Part shown: positions 44,454 through 52,576 of the stretch, in pieces
How positions within the stretch are numbered: position 1 is the stretch's first letter
How the letters are laid out: every line of letters begins with the position of its first letter
Origin: AP-15 sp963737145
Lineage (GTDB): Bacteria; Pseudomonadota; Alphaproteobacteria; ATCC43930; CGMCC-115725
Assembly (NCBI GenBank): GCA_963737145.1
Contig: CAVTRO010000004.1
Location: forward strand, 496,001 to 560,000
Reading direction: 5' to 3'
Length of the DNA: 64,000 bases
Position numbers and translations under genes: made by a program
Notes under the pieces: generated by a model
Databases searched by the model: none
What the model was told of the DNA's origin: nothing
What the model saw: only the letters and a program-made list of their open reading frames with translations

Positions 44454-45893
44454 ATGTCCCGATCAGCCTCGACCGCCATGCTCGATAAGAAGCACGCCGC
44501 CTTCCCCGGCCGCCTCGTCATTGTCGGTTTCGGCAGCATCGGGCAAGGCGTCCTGCCGCTGTTGCTGCAGCATCTGGAAATCGCTGCAGACCGGATCACG
44601 ATCATCACCGCCGAGCCGCGCGGACACGATGTCGCAGCCGAGTACGGGATCCGTTTCATCCAAACCGCGCTGACCCGCAGCAACTATCGCGCGCTGCTCG
44701 AACCGCAACTCGGCGAAAATGATCTCCTTCTCAATGTCTCGGTCGACGTTTCCAGCGTCGCGCTGATCGAATTCTGCCAGAAGCGCGGCGCTCTCTATCT
44801 CGACACCTGCATCGAGCCATGGCCGGGCGGCTACACCGATCCGAGCCTGCCGCCTTCGGCGCGCTCGAATTATGCCTTACGCGAGAGCGCATTGGCGCTT
44901 CGTGCCCGTTATCCACGCGGCCCGACCGCCGTGCTGACCCATGGCGCCAATCCCGGTCTGGTATCGCACTTTGTCAAACAGGCCCTGATCGATGTGGCGA
45001 GGAATGCCGGTTTGCAGCAGGCGGTCCCTGCGACCCGCACCGAATGGGCCCACCTTGCCGAGACGCTCGGCGTCAAGGCGATCCATATCGCCGAACGCGA
45101 CACGCAAGTCTCGACCATACCCAAGCAGCCGGGCGAATTCGTCAACACCTGGTCGATCGACGGGTTTGTCAGCGAGGGCTCACAGCCCGCCGAGCTCGGC
45201 TGGGGGACGCATGAACGGCACCTTCCGCCGGACGGCCGCCGTCACGACTTCGGCTCGGGCGCAGCGATCTACCTGCTGCGCCCGGGAGCGGTCACCCGCG
45301 TGCGCAGCTGGACTCCCCTTGAAGGGCCCTATCACGGGTTTCTGGTCACTCATGGCGAATCGATCTCGATCGCCGATTATCTGACGGTCCGGGAGGGCGG
45401 CGCAGTGCGCCACCGGCCCACCTGTCACTATGCTTACCATCCCTGCGATGATGCGGTGCTGAGCCTGCACGAGTTTGCCGGCAAGAACTTTCAGCTGCAG
45501 GCGCGCAAGCGGCTGATAATGGAGGAGATTGCCGAGGGGATCGACGAGCTCGGGGTGCTCCTGATGGGCCATGCCAACGGTGTCTATTGGTACGGCTCGC
45601 GCTTGTCGATCGCCGAAGCGCGGCGGGTAGCGCCGCACAACAACGCCACCTCGCTGCAGGTAACTGCGGCGGTGCTGGGGGGAATCATTTGGGCGATCGA
45701 GCGGCCCCGACAGGGGATCGTCGAGCCCGAGGAGATGGATTTCGAGCGCGTCCTCCAAATCGCGAGGCCGTATCTCGGCGATATCGTCGGCGCTTATGGC
45801 GATTGGACCCCGCTCGACGGCCGCGAGCGTCTCTTCCCGGAAGATCTCGACCGCGATGACCCGTGGCAGTTCAAGAACATCCAGGTCGTCTGA
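44454..45893 (+). CDS. hss: Homospermidine synthase
   Basis: 479 residues, the size of the alphaproteobacterial enzyme. FPGRLVIVGFGSIGQGVLPLL is the NAD-binding motif. ITAEPRGHDVAAEYG, LDTCIEPWPGGY, LTHGANPGLVSHFVKQAL and MGHANGVYWYGSRLS are typical of the family. It makes homospermidine from putrescine (or spermidine) with NAD, the main polyamine of many alphaproteobacteria. ATG 44478 (MLDKKHAAF) is a possible shorter start. The next gene overlaps its 3' end in another frame. Confidence 0.96.
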   Translation: MSRSASTAMLDKKHAAFPGRLVIVGFGSIGQGVLPLLLQHLEIAADRITIITAEPRGHDVAAEYGIRFIQTALTRSNYRALLEPQLGENDLLLNVSVDVSSVALIEFCQKRGALYLDTCIEPWPGGYTDPSLPPSARSNYALRESALALRARYPRGPTAVLTHGANPGLVSHFVKQALIDVARNAGLQQAVPATRTEWAHLAETLGVKAIHIAERDTQVSTIPKQPGEFVNTWSIDGFVSEGSQPAELGWGTHERHLPPDGRRHDFGSGAAIYLLRPGAVTRVRSWTPLEGPYHGFLVTHGESISIADYLTVREGGAVRHRPTCHYAYHPCDDAVLSLHEFAGKNFQLQARKRLIMEEIAEGIDELGVLLMGHANGVYWYGSRLSIAEARRVAPHNNATSLQVTAAVLGGIIWAIERPRQGIVEPEEMDFERVLQIARPYLGDIVGAYGDWTPLDGRERLFPEDLDRDDPWQFKNIQVV

Positions 45894-46098
45894 GGCAGAC
45901 GGCACGCGTCGTTCGGCGTGGCTGGCGGCGCTCCTGCTCTATGGGCTCGCGGCCGGCGGTGATTTCGCCTACCACCTGATTGAACATCTGCACACCGGGA
46001 AACAGGCAATCGGAGTCTCAGAAGTCGTGGTTGCCTTCTCGGCAGCGGTATTCTGGCCAGTCGACCTGATCGCGATGGCGCTGCTCGCAGCCCGATGA
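45856..46098 (+). CDS. Small membrane protein with C-terminal FWPVDL motif
   Basis: 80 residues if ATG 45856, inside the end of hss, is used. The first 18 residues are the hss shadow and are unlikely to be conserved. The credible part begins near SAWLAALLLYGLAAGGDFAYHLIEHL, a membrane segment with two His, and ends with VVVAFSAAVFWPVDLIAMALL, a second segment. No better start codon exists after the hss stop. It resembles the protein at 46649-46909 in layout and in the WP-x-DL motif. The function is not recognised. Confidence 0.5.
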   Translation: MTRGSSRTSRSSEADGTRRSAWLAALLLYGLAAGGDFAYHLIEHLHTGKQAIGVSEVVVAFSAAVFWPVDLIAMALLAAR

Positions 46099-46111
46099 AT
46101 GGTGCTCGGGC

Positions 46112-46570
46112 TCAGAAGGTGCCGGCGGAACAGAAATGCCAACCGCCCCCATCCTCGCCGTAAAGCAGTGCCGTGCGTTGACCTCCGGCGTGGGCGACGA
46201 CGACCCTGAACCGTTGGCCGGTGCAAGACGAGGCGGGAGTTTCGGGTTTTGGCATCTTCTTTGCCGCTGCGCATGTCACGACGGCTTCGGGCAGGCTGGA
46301 CGCGGCGGCAGCGATCCGTTTGCCGGCAGATGTTACGTAATAGTCGAATGGATTTCCTTGCTTGACCTCGGCGCGCAATTCGAGGCGCCCATGGCGTGAT
46401 TTGTACATGCCGGCCTGCTGCTCGCCATCAGGCATGCCTGGCGGGAGCGGGCGAAAATTTATTGCCGAGCAAGCCGGGGCTGCCCCGCCCGGTGCCTTGG
46501 TCGCCGCCTCAGCCGGAAAAGCCGCCAAGGCGAGCGCCAAGCCGATCCCTACGATGATCGCTGGTTGCAT
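46112..46570 (-). CDS. Exported hypothetical protein with conserved Cys
   Basis: 152 residues. A clear signal peptide (AIIVGIGLALALAAFPAEA) is followed by a mature part with four Cys, arranged as PACSAINF, VVTCAAAK, ASSCTGQRF and HFCSAGTF. They could form two disulfides in the periplasm. No domain is recognised. It lies between the two small WP-x-DL membrane proteins. Codon use is like its neighbours, so the gene is probably real. Confidence 0.65.
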   Translation of the reverse strand: MQPAIIVGIGLALALAAFPAEAATKAPGGAAPACSAINFRPLPPGMPDGEQQAGMYKSRHGRLELRAEVKQGNPFDYYVTSAGKRIAAAASSLPEAVVTCAAAKKMPKPETPASSCTGQRFRVVVAHAGGQRTALLYGEDGGGWHFCSAGTF

Positions 46571-46648
46571 TGTGCTCTTCCCCCCGCCAGAAACTCTCGC
46601 TTATACCCCGGCAGCCCATCCGGCAGGAAGTAGAGTTAACGAGTTGGG

Positions 46649-46909
46649 TTAGCCGAGTTCGATCAAGGTTTTCATCAGGTCGGCCGGCCAGACCAGGCTC
46701 AGCGGGGCGCTCGCCAATGCCTCGCTCGACGGATTGCTGCCGTTTGGCAAGCCGACCATGTGGTGACTGAAATGCGCCAGCACTCCGGCAAGGTAGATGC
46801 CGGTAATCCATTTCCAGGCGTGCTGATGCTGCCGCGATCGGCTCCGTTTCGGTGCAGCGAACGCAAAGACCCGGCGTCCATATTTCGGCAAACCCGGAGG
46901 GCCGATCAT
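46649..46909 (-). CDS. Small membrane protein with C-terminal VWPADL motif
   Basis: 86 residues. A basic N-terminus (about 33 residues, rich in Arg, Lys and His) precedes a membrane segment WITGIYLAGVLAHFSHHMVG with three His. A polar turn (GSNPSSEALAS) and a short second hydrophobic stretch follow, containing LVWPADLMKTL. The layout and the final WP-x-DL parallel the protein at 45856-46098. The function is not recognised. Confidence 0.55.
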   Translation of the reverse strand: MIGPPGLPKYGRRVFAFAAPKRSRSRQHQHAWKWITGIYLAGVLAHFSHHMVGLPNGSNPSSEALASAPLSLVWPADLMKTLIELG

Positions 46910-47097
46910 AATCTCACCCGCGCGCTAACAGTCTTCGTTGACATCGTGCGCGAAAAACCAACTGTGTCATCCCGCAAAACGGGTTAAAACTCGGCTGGAA
47001 TTCTTCGTGTACGATAATCAATCATACTCATTTTTAGCGATCGCGTCACTGCTCTGGATGGTCATTAGACAGGTCTCTATCGCCCCGCTCCGAGATT

Positions 47098-47868
47098 TCA
47101 TGGTTCGCGGGTGATGAGACCGACCCCCGCGGCGGCCAGCGTGTAAAACCCGGCAACGGCGAGCAACGCGATCGCCAAAACGGCAAAGCCGTCGCTGCCG
47201 AGGCGGTCTCCGATCGGCCTCCCGGTAAGGCCGCCGAGCAAGGCGAAAGGCGCAAGGATGCCGGCAGTCACCCAGGTCGAGCCAGGGATGCCGATTGTCG
47301 CGGCATGGGATGCAACTGTTGCCCCGTATGACAGCGCAAAGAATGCGAGGAGTGTCGCGCGCATAGTCTGCGCCGCCGTCCCGGCCAGCAACAGATAGAT
47401 CAGCACCGGCGGCCCGGCCATTCCGGCCAGCGCGGTCGCCACCCCCGCGACGGCCCCGGCGGCGAGATCGCGCGTCCGCGTCCTGCAGAAAGGCGCCCAG
47501 GGTCGGCCGCGGCGACGTCGGAGCCCTGTCATCATCACCGCAAACGCGAGGATCATGGCTCCGACCACGAGCCGGACCAGTAATCGGTCGCCGTAGCGGA
47601 ATGCAAACAAACCGATCGGCAATCCAGCGAGGCTGCCGATACTCAGGCGAACCAAGAGGCTCGGAGCGATGGTTCGCCGCAATCCCGATACCACCGCGAA
47701 TGAGATCGCCGCCGAGAGGATGATCGTGAGTTGAACGGCTTGCGCCGGGTCTATCAAGAGCAGGTAGAGCGGAACCGCCAGCACCGCAAAACCAAACCCG
47801 CTTACCGCTTGCAAGAGTGCCGCGCCAAAGGTCGTCCCGGCCAGCCCGGCCCAGCCAAACAGGGTCAC
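47098..47868 (-). CDS. TauE/SafE-family permease (sulfite/sulfonate exporter-like)
   Basis: 256 residues with eight predicted membrane segments. The two halves each begin with the family motif: FGAALLQAVSGFGFAVLAVPL and AGAVAGVATALAGMAGPPVLIYLL. Family members export sulfite, sulfoacetate or related anions, or take part in cation-related roles; the substrate is unknown here. It starts 27 bases from the next gene on the same strand, so both may be co-transcribed. Confidence 0.9.
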   Translation of the reverse strand: MTLFGWAGLAGTTFGAALLQAVSGFGFAVLAVPLYLLLIDPAQAVQLTIILSAAISFAVVSGLRRTIAPSLLVRLSIGSLAGLPIGLFAFRYGDRLLVRLVVGAMILAFAVMMTGLRRRRGRPWAPFCRTRTRDLAAGAVAGVATALAGMAGPPVLIYLLLAGTAAQTMRATLLAFFALSYGATVASHAATIGIPGSTWVTAGILAPFALLGGLTGRPIGDRLGSDGFAVLAIALLAVAGFYTLAAAGVGLITREP

Positions 47869-47895
47869 GACCGCGGCCTATCGGGCGTCGGTCCC

Positions 47896-48237
47896 TTACG
47901 GCGTCTTGTGCACCGAGGCGCCGCGCCGCGGCGATGGCGTATCCTCGCGAAGCGCGAAGGCGCCTTCGACCGCTTCGACCCGATAGCCGCAACAAAACCG
48001 GGCGACAAAAGCATGGGCGAAAGCGGCATCGTCAAAATAAAACGCGATCGCATCGTTGAGCACGCCGGCCAACCCGGCGGGGGCCATGCCCCACCCCTCG
48101 GCGCCGCAGGTCTCATCGAGCCAAGCATGCATGATCTCGATCTGCCGGCCCAGCCCCTCCGGCGGCACGGCGATCCGGACTCGCATTGGAAACCGCCGTT
48201 CCGTCTGCTGCCGCGCCTGGATCGATGCTCGCGTCAT
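47896..48237 (-). CDS. Small hypothetical cytoplasmic protein
   Basis: 113 residues from ATG 48237, or 96 from ATG 48186 (MRVRIAVPPEGLG), which looks the more natural start. It is mixed alpha/beta with EIMHAWLDETCGAEGWGM, NDAIAFYFDDAAFAHAFVARF and RVEAVEGAF. No domain is recognised and no export signal is seen. It precedes the permease gene on the same strand. Confidence 0.6.
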   Translation of the reverse strand: MTRASIQARQQTERRFPMRVRIAVPPEGLGRQIEIMHAWLDETCGAEGWGMAPAGLAGVLNDAIAFYFDDAAFAHAFVARFCCGYRVEAVEGAFALREDTPSPRRGASVHKTP

Positions 48238-48334
48238 GCCATGCCTCTGTTCCTGTTTCGTTCGAAACGTACACGACCATAGCGGCGCTGTCGAGATGGT
48301 CCTTTTAGTTTACTGTTCATCGCGCCCAGCCCGA

Positions 48335-49270
48335 TCATCCGGTGTGGTGGTGAATGGCCGGCGGCCAGGTGCCGAGGACGCTGACCACGGCAATAACGGC
48401 AAAACCGAGCGTCTGCTCGAAGATCACCGAGCGAGCGAGCGAGGCGGTCGGAGCCGAGGACGGCGGTTCGCGACGAAGCCGCGGCGCCAGGCGGAAGCGG
48501 TTGGTCAGCGCAACAACGACCATCACCAAAAACAGCAGGATCTTCAGACTGAGCAGTCGCCCATAGGGCGTGCCGGCGAGCGCTTCTAGGCTGCCGACGA
48601 GCAGCAGCGTGTTGATCGCGCCGGTTGCGGCAAGAAGCGCCACCGCGGCGTATCCAATCTGCGAGAAGCGCGGCACCACGTCGCGAACGATCGACATCCA
48701 AGCCGCACCCGCTGTGGACCGCGCCCGTCCGAGAAGCCAGCCCAGACCCATCAAGCCGCCAAGCCACAGGCCCGCAGCGAGCAGATGCACCATTTGATTG
48801 ATCTCATGGACGAGCCTGAGCATCCCTTGCCCCTCCACGGCGTGCCCGACCCAGCCCAGGCTGACCAGCAACACCAGCGAGAGGACCAGGATCGCCGGCA
48901 TTCGCCAGCGCGCCAGCGGCGCGAGGCAAGCGCCAATCAGGATTAACGCGAACAGCAGCCGCCAACACCAGACGCGCCCGAAACTGGTATCGAACAGCAC
49001 CGTGCTGATCACATGGGGATTGAGCGCGGCCGCGGCCGAGCCCGCCATGTTGGCGGTGATCGCGAGCAGCAGGCTGAGGCCGGATAGCAGAGCGACGACC
49101 GCACCGGCGATCGCCACGCGCCAAAACCAGGCATCGAAGGTGATCAGCGCACCGGTGGACGTCGGAGTGGCATCAACAGTAAGTCCGTAAAGCCGGAAGG
49201 CGCCACAGCCGAAGACCACGATTACCGCAGCGAAGTGCAGGAAGCGCGAAACGATCAGCACCTCAGCCAC
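48335..49270 (-). CDS. copD: Copper resistance protein CopD-like membrane protein
   Basis: 311 residues with eight predicted membrane segments. SRFLHFAAVIVVFGCGAF, FGRVWCWRLLF and HEINQMVHLLAAGLWLGGLMGL match the CopD family, with His residues in the spans. The C-terminal loop ends WPPAIHHHTG. It is paired with copC upstream, and the two are thought to move copper between periplasm and cytoplasm. It is the last gene of the apparent 51.1-48.3 kb copper block. Confidence 0.9.
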   Translation of the reverse strand: MAEVLIVSRFLHFAAVIVVFGCGAFRLYGLTVDATPTSTGALITFDAWFWRVAIAGAVVALLSGLSLLLAITANMAGSAAAALNPHVISTVLFDTSFGRVWCWRLLFALILIGACLAPLARWRMPAILVLSLVLLVSLGWVGHAVEGQGMLRLVHEINQMVHLLAAGLWLGGLMGLGWLLGRARSTAGAAWMSIVRDVVPRFSQIGYAAVALLAATGAINTLLLVGSLEALAGTPYGRLLSLKILLFLVMVVVALTNRFRLAPRLRREPPSSAPTASLARSVIFEQTLGFAVIAVVSVLGTWPPAIHHHTG

Positions 49271-49291
49271 GACTTGGCTCCGTGCCGAAGC

Positions 49292-49657
49292 TCACGGCTT
49301 CACATCGAAGGTGAAAGTGCCTTCGGTCGGATGGGTATCGACCGAGACCACGCGCCAACTGACCAGATAGGTCCCCGGCGGCAGCGGCTTCAGCCCGATC
49401 TGGAGCTCGGCCGGACTGCCTTGGGGAATCTGGGCGTTGCCGAGATCGACCCGCTGTCCCGCTTCGTTCGTCACTTGCGCGCTGCTGAACGCCGGTTCGA
49501 GATCCTGCGTGAACCACAGAGTGACATTGGGCGGCGAGGCCGGCACCGAGCTGCCGACCGCGGGGCTCGCATGGTCGAGAAACGCGTGCGCCCGCGCCGC
49601 CGGCACGGCGCCGGTCACCGCCGCGCCGGCAACCAGCGCCGCCACGATCGCGCGCAT
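49292..49657 (-). CDS. copC: Periplasmic copper-binding protein CopC
   Basis: 121 residues. The signal peptide ends ARA, and the mature protein begins HAFLDHASPAVGS, with the N-terminal His that binds Cu(II). VTLWFTQDLEPAFSSAQV and YLVSWRVVSVDTHPTEGTFTFDV (the latter with the second His) follow the CopC fold. ATG 49657 overlaps the stop of the upstream gene (TGATG). The 95 extra upstream codons in this frame are the shadow of that gene. Confidence 0.93.
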   Translation of the reverse strand: MRAIVAALVAGAAVTGAVPAARAHAFLDHASPAVGSSVPASPPNVTLWFTQDLEPAFSSAQVTNEAGQRVDLGNAQIPQGSPAELQIGLKPLPPGTYLVSWRVVSVDTHPTEGTFTFDVKP

Positions 49658-50583
49658 CACCACCACTCCGAAATCGGCCGGCCGATGCTGTGTGGGAACA
49701 GATCGTCGAGATAGATATGGAACTGGACGACGCCGCCGTAGCCGTGTCCCGTGAAGTGATTCGCCGGCAAAATCGCCTCCGCGCCGATCTGGAAGTATTG
49801 CCCGGCCCAGATGACCCCAGGCTGGATCGTGCCGATCGTCTGAGTCGCCGGTACGCGGTTGATCGGGGTCGTAAACGCGACCTCGACGAGCGGGATCAAC
49901 CGATTGAACGGCTCGCGAAGCCCGATGTCCTTCACGCAGCATTGCAGATATGGAAAGCTGTATTCGAACGCGAAGCCGTAGTTGAAATTGGTCGAGTTCG
50001 GCACGCCGGCGCTCTCGACCTTGGTCGGGAAGTCGAAACCAAGATTCCCGGTGATCGCAAACGGCCTTAGGTATGGGAGCGAACGTGGCAGATCGCCGAA
50101 GCCTTTGCCGAAATCGAAGGTCGGCGACAGTGTCGTGAAATCGGGCGCCCCCAACGCCTGGACCCGTCCGGTATGCGCCCAGGTCACGTTGAGCCCCACC
50201 AGGCCGAGCGCCTCGTGCGGCCCGTTGACGAAGAGCTGGTATTGCGCGCCGGTATCAAGCGGGCCGAACCCGGTAACCGCCGGTAAGCCTATCGGTTTCA
50301 GGCGCTGCCACTGATAGCCGATTGTCACGTCGGTATCGGGAGTAATGCGCTTCGACAGATCGATTTGGATATCGGTCTCTTGCGAGCCGTCCGGCGTCGG
50401 CGGGTTGACCGTGACTTGCGGGATCGACATCTCGTCGGCGACAAACGGGTCGTCCGTCAGGATCGTCGCCGGAAAAAAGCGCTGACCGGCAAAGCCGTGC
50501 GCAAAAAGGCTGCCCGCCGGCAGAGCGGTCAGCGCGGCGGCGAGCGCAAACCGCGCTCGGGCATCGGTGTACGAGAAAAACAT
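49657..50583 (-). CDS. Exported beta-rich protein of the copper operon, probably outer membrane
   Basis: 308 residues from ATG 50583. A signal peptide (ALAAALTALPAGSLFA) leads to a mature start HGFAGQRFFPAT with a His at its N-terminus. The rest alternates polar and hydrophobic residues in short strands (VTIGYQWQRL, YQLFVNGPHEALG, GVVQFHIYLDDLF), suggesting a beta barrel. The last residues ISEWW end with an aromatic C-terminus, common in outer membrane proteins. It overlaps copC, so a role in copper handling is inferred from context only. Confidence 0.7.
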   Translation of the reverse strand: MFFSYTDARARFALAAALTALPAGSLFAHGFAGQRFFPATILTDDPFVADEMSIPQVTVNPPTPDGSQETDIQIDLSKRITPDTDVTIGYQWQRLKPIGLPAVTGFGPLDTGAQYQLFVNGPHEALGLVGLNVTWAHTGRVQALGAPDFTTLSPTFDFGKGFGDLPRSLPYLRPFAITGNLGFDFPTKVESAGVPNSTNFNYGFAFEYSFPYLQCCVKDIGLREPFNRLIPLVEVAFTTPINRVPATQTIGTIQPGVIWAGQYFQIGAEAILPANHFTGHGYGGVVQFHIYLDDLFPHSIGRPISEWW

Positions 50584-50676
50584 GGTAATGTCTCGAATGA
50601 GTAGAGCAGGGTTTGGAACGTGCAACGCGGGGCGATACCCCGGCTTTGCAACGCTTACCGATCAGGCGATGACGCC

Positions 50677-51108
50677 TTATGCTCTTGCGGGTGGGGCCCG
50701 GGCGCCGATCGCGCCGGTCAGTCGGCGCGCCGGGGCCGGCGTGTGAGGCCTGAAAACCGTGCGCCGCCGGGCAAACGCGACCAGTTTGAGATTTACACCG
50801 GGAGCCAGCGCCAGTGCCGTGTTGCCATGCCAGAAACAGCACGCGGCGGATTCGTGGTGAACCGGTTTCGGGGCTTGGTCGCTCGGGTTCTCGGGAGTGC
50901 CTGGATGCCCGGCCAAGCACAGCGCATGCTCGTCGAACGCGGCGGAAAGATCGCCCGCCTCGTTGGCGAGACCGAGTTGGCCGGGCGGGTGCAAGCTTGG
51001 TATTGCGATCTGCAATAACAGGGCGATCGCGGCGAGCACTAGACCGAGACCGCCGCGGGACCGGTTGGCCCGTCTGCGCGGCTTCTTTCCCCGCGGTCCT
51101 ACAAACAT
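50677..51108 (-). CDS. DUF2946-like small membrane-anchored protein of the copper operon
   Basis: 143 residues from ATG 51108. A strongly basic start (RGKKPRRRANRSRG) precedes one membrane segment, LGLVLAAIALLLQIAIPSL. The outer part carries ALCLAGHPG and HHESAACCFWHGNTA, His/Cys clusters fit to bind copper. DUF2946 proteins are typically found beside copC or copper-responsive genes, which agrees with its place upstream of that block. The C-terminus is rich in Arg and Ala and may be less conserved. Confidence 0.65.
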   Translation of the reverse strand: MFVGPRGKKPRRRANRSRGGLGLVLAAIALLLQIAIPSLHPPGQLGLANEAGDLSAAFDEHALCLAGHPGTPENPSDQAPKPVHHESAACCFWHGNTALALAPGVNLKLVAFARRRTVFRPHTPAPARRLTGAIGARAPPARA

Positions 51109-51347
51109 CTTGAGGGACCCTGCCGCGAACTGGAGATAACCAGCCTCCCGAAACGGGTGTCGAACGACGACACAAAGCGGACCTGGCGCCTGACACCCGG
51201 GTGCCGAGCAATCTTGCTCGATCACGCGCCCGTTAGCTACCGAGTTGCGTGGGGCGGGCTGATAAAGCGCCCGCGTCCGGGCCTGGAATATAAGGCCAAA
51301 ACCCCCGTGTGCTTCGCTACTCTCGCCGGTGCGGCAGGATCGCAGAA

Positions 51348-52520
51348 CTATTCGGCAGCCTCGCCGCGAGGACGGAGGGAACGCCGCCGGAAAGCGCAGA
51401 GGCTCAATATTGCGGCACCCAAAAGAGCCATCGTGCTCGGCTCGGGAGCGGGTGTTATGGCGGCGAACAGCCCGTGGGTCTCACCGTCGATCCCATCGGT
51501 GATATAAAGCGTGTTGGGGCTGCCGTTATTGCCGCCGATCCCGAAATTGAGGGCCCACAGGCCACCCGGCGTTTGGCCGCTACCGGGGTCTACCGGGATC
51601 GAGCCGATTAAAGCGCCGGTCGTCGGGTCGAAGGCGTCGATTATGCTGTCGACATAGCTGAAGTTGCCGACCAGCAGGTCGTTGCTGAATTGGCCGAAAT
51701 CTCCGGGAGCGAGAGCGATGCCCCACGGCGCGGCCAGTGCGCTGCCGTTGATCAGCACCGTCAGCAGAGTTCCGCTCTCGGTGAAAATTGCCACAGCTCC
51801 CATTCCCGCTGTGGCGAACTGCTGGGCGGGGCGCCCGGCCGGCGCGTAGGTCACATAGACCTCACCGTTGATGTCTTGGACATTGAAAGGGACGAGGCCG
51901 CGTGAGCTGATCGCGGAGGGGGTCGCGAATGTGTTCACCTGAGCGAAGGAGCTGTTGAAGACGTTGACGCTGCCGACCCCCGCGTCATTGGCAGCATAAA
52001 GCAGGGTCTGGGCCTGATTGATGGCCAGGCCGGTATAGGTGGCTCCGGGCGTCGTCGCCTGGATGAAGGCCGTCGTGCCTGCGTCCCAGGCGGAGATGGT
52101 GCCGTTCAAATTGGCAAAGATGAAATGAGCAGAGCCGTTGTCGCCTCCGTTCCCCACGAGGAAGGACGAAGCGGTATTGTTGACCTGGCCGGTGGGTCCT
52201 TGTGATCCGCTTGCGGTCGTCGGGATCGCGACGAACCCGATGGGCGGGTTGATGACCGTTTTGGTGACGTTCGTGCTGCCTGTCACCGCGTATAAGGTGG
52301 TGGTGTTCGTGCCCTGATTCGAAATCCAAAAGGGACTCGTCGCGCTGTGCGCAACCCCCCACGGGTTCACGAGCTCAGGGTCGGTAATCGTAGCCAACCC
52401 CGGGATGTCGGACACCAGATTAGTCTGATTGTAGGGACCAGCGGCGGCCGTGTTGAGCATCGCCATCGAGAGGCTCAGTCCGATCACGGCAGCTGACAAA
52501 ACGCGATGCGATTGGTCCAC
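51348..52520 (-). CDS. TIGR03118-family exported protein with PEP-CTERM sorting signal
   Basis: 390 residues from GTG 52520, eight bases after GGGGAGGACC. It has a signal peptide (AAVIGLSLSMAMLNTAAA), then a beta-propeller-like body (NPWGVAHSATSPFWISNQGTN, GLAINQAQTLLYAAND, PWGIALAPGDFGQFSNDLLVG, PGGLWALNFG). The end is the PEP-CTERM signal: PEP motif in APEPSTMALL, a hydrophobic stretch, and RRR. Exosortase would recognise it and move the protein to the cell surface or matrix. Such a system is expected elsewhere in the genome. The long frame continuing upstream is the antisense shadow of the amidase gene. Confidence 0.9.
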   Translation of the reverse strand: MDQSHRVLSAAVIGLSLSMAMLNTAAAGPYNQTNLVSDIPGLATITDPELVNPWGVAHSATSPFWISNQGTNTTTLYAVTGSTNVTKTVINPPIGFVAIPTTASGSQGPTGQVNNTASSFLVGNGGDNGSAHFIFANLNGTISAWDAGTTAFIQATTPGATYTGLAINQAQTLLYAANDAGVGSVNVFNSSFAQVNTFATPSAISSRGLVPFNVQDINGEVYVTYAPAGRPAQQFATAGMGAVAIFTESGTLLTVLINGSALAAPWGIALAPGDFGQFSNDLLVGNFSYVDSIIDAFDPTTGALIGSIPVDPGSGQTPGGLWALNFGIGGNNGSPNTLYITDGIDGETHGLFAAITPAPEPSTMALLGAAILSLCAFRRRSLRPRGEAAE

Positions 52521-52576
52521 GATCGGTCCTCCCCTTGAAAATCTGCGATTTGTGCCACCGCAACACCGGCGCTTAG

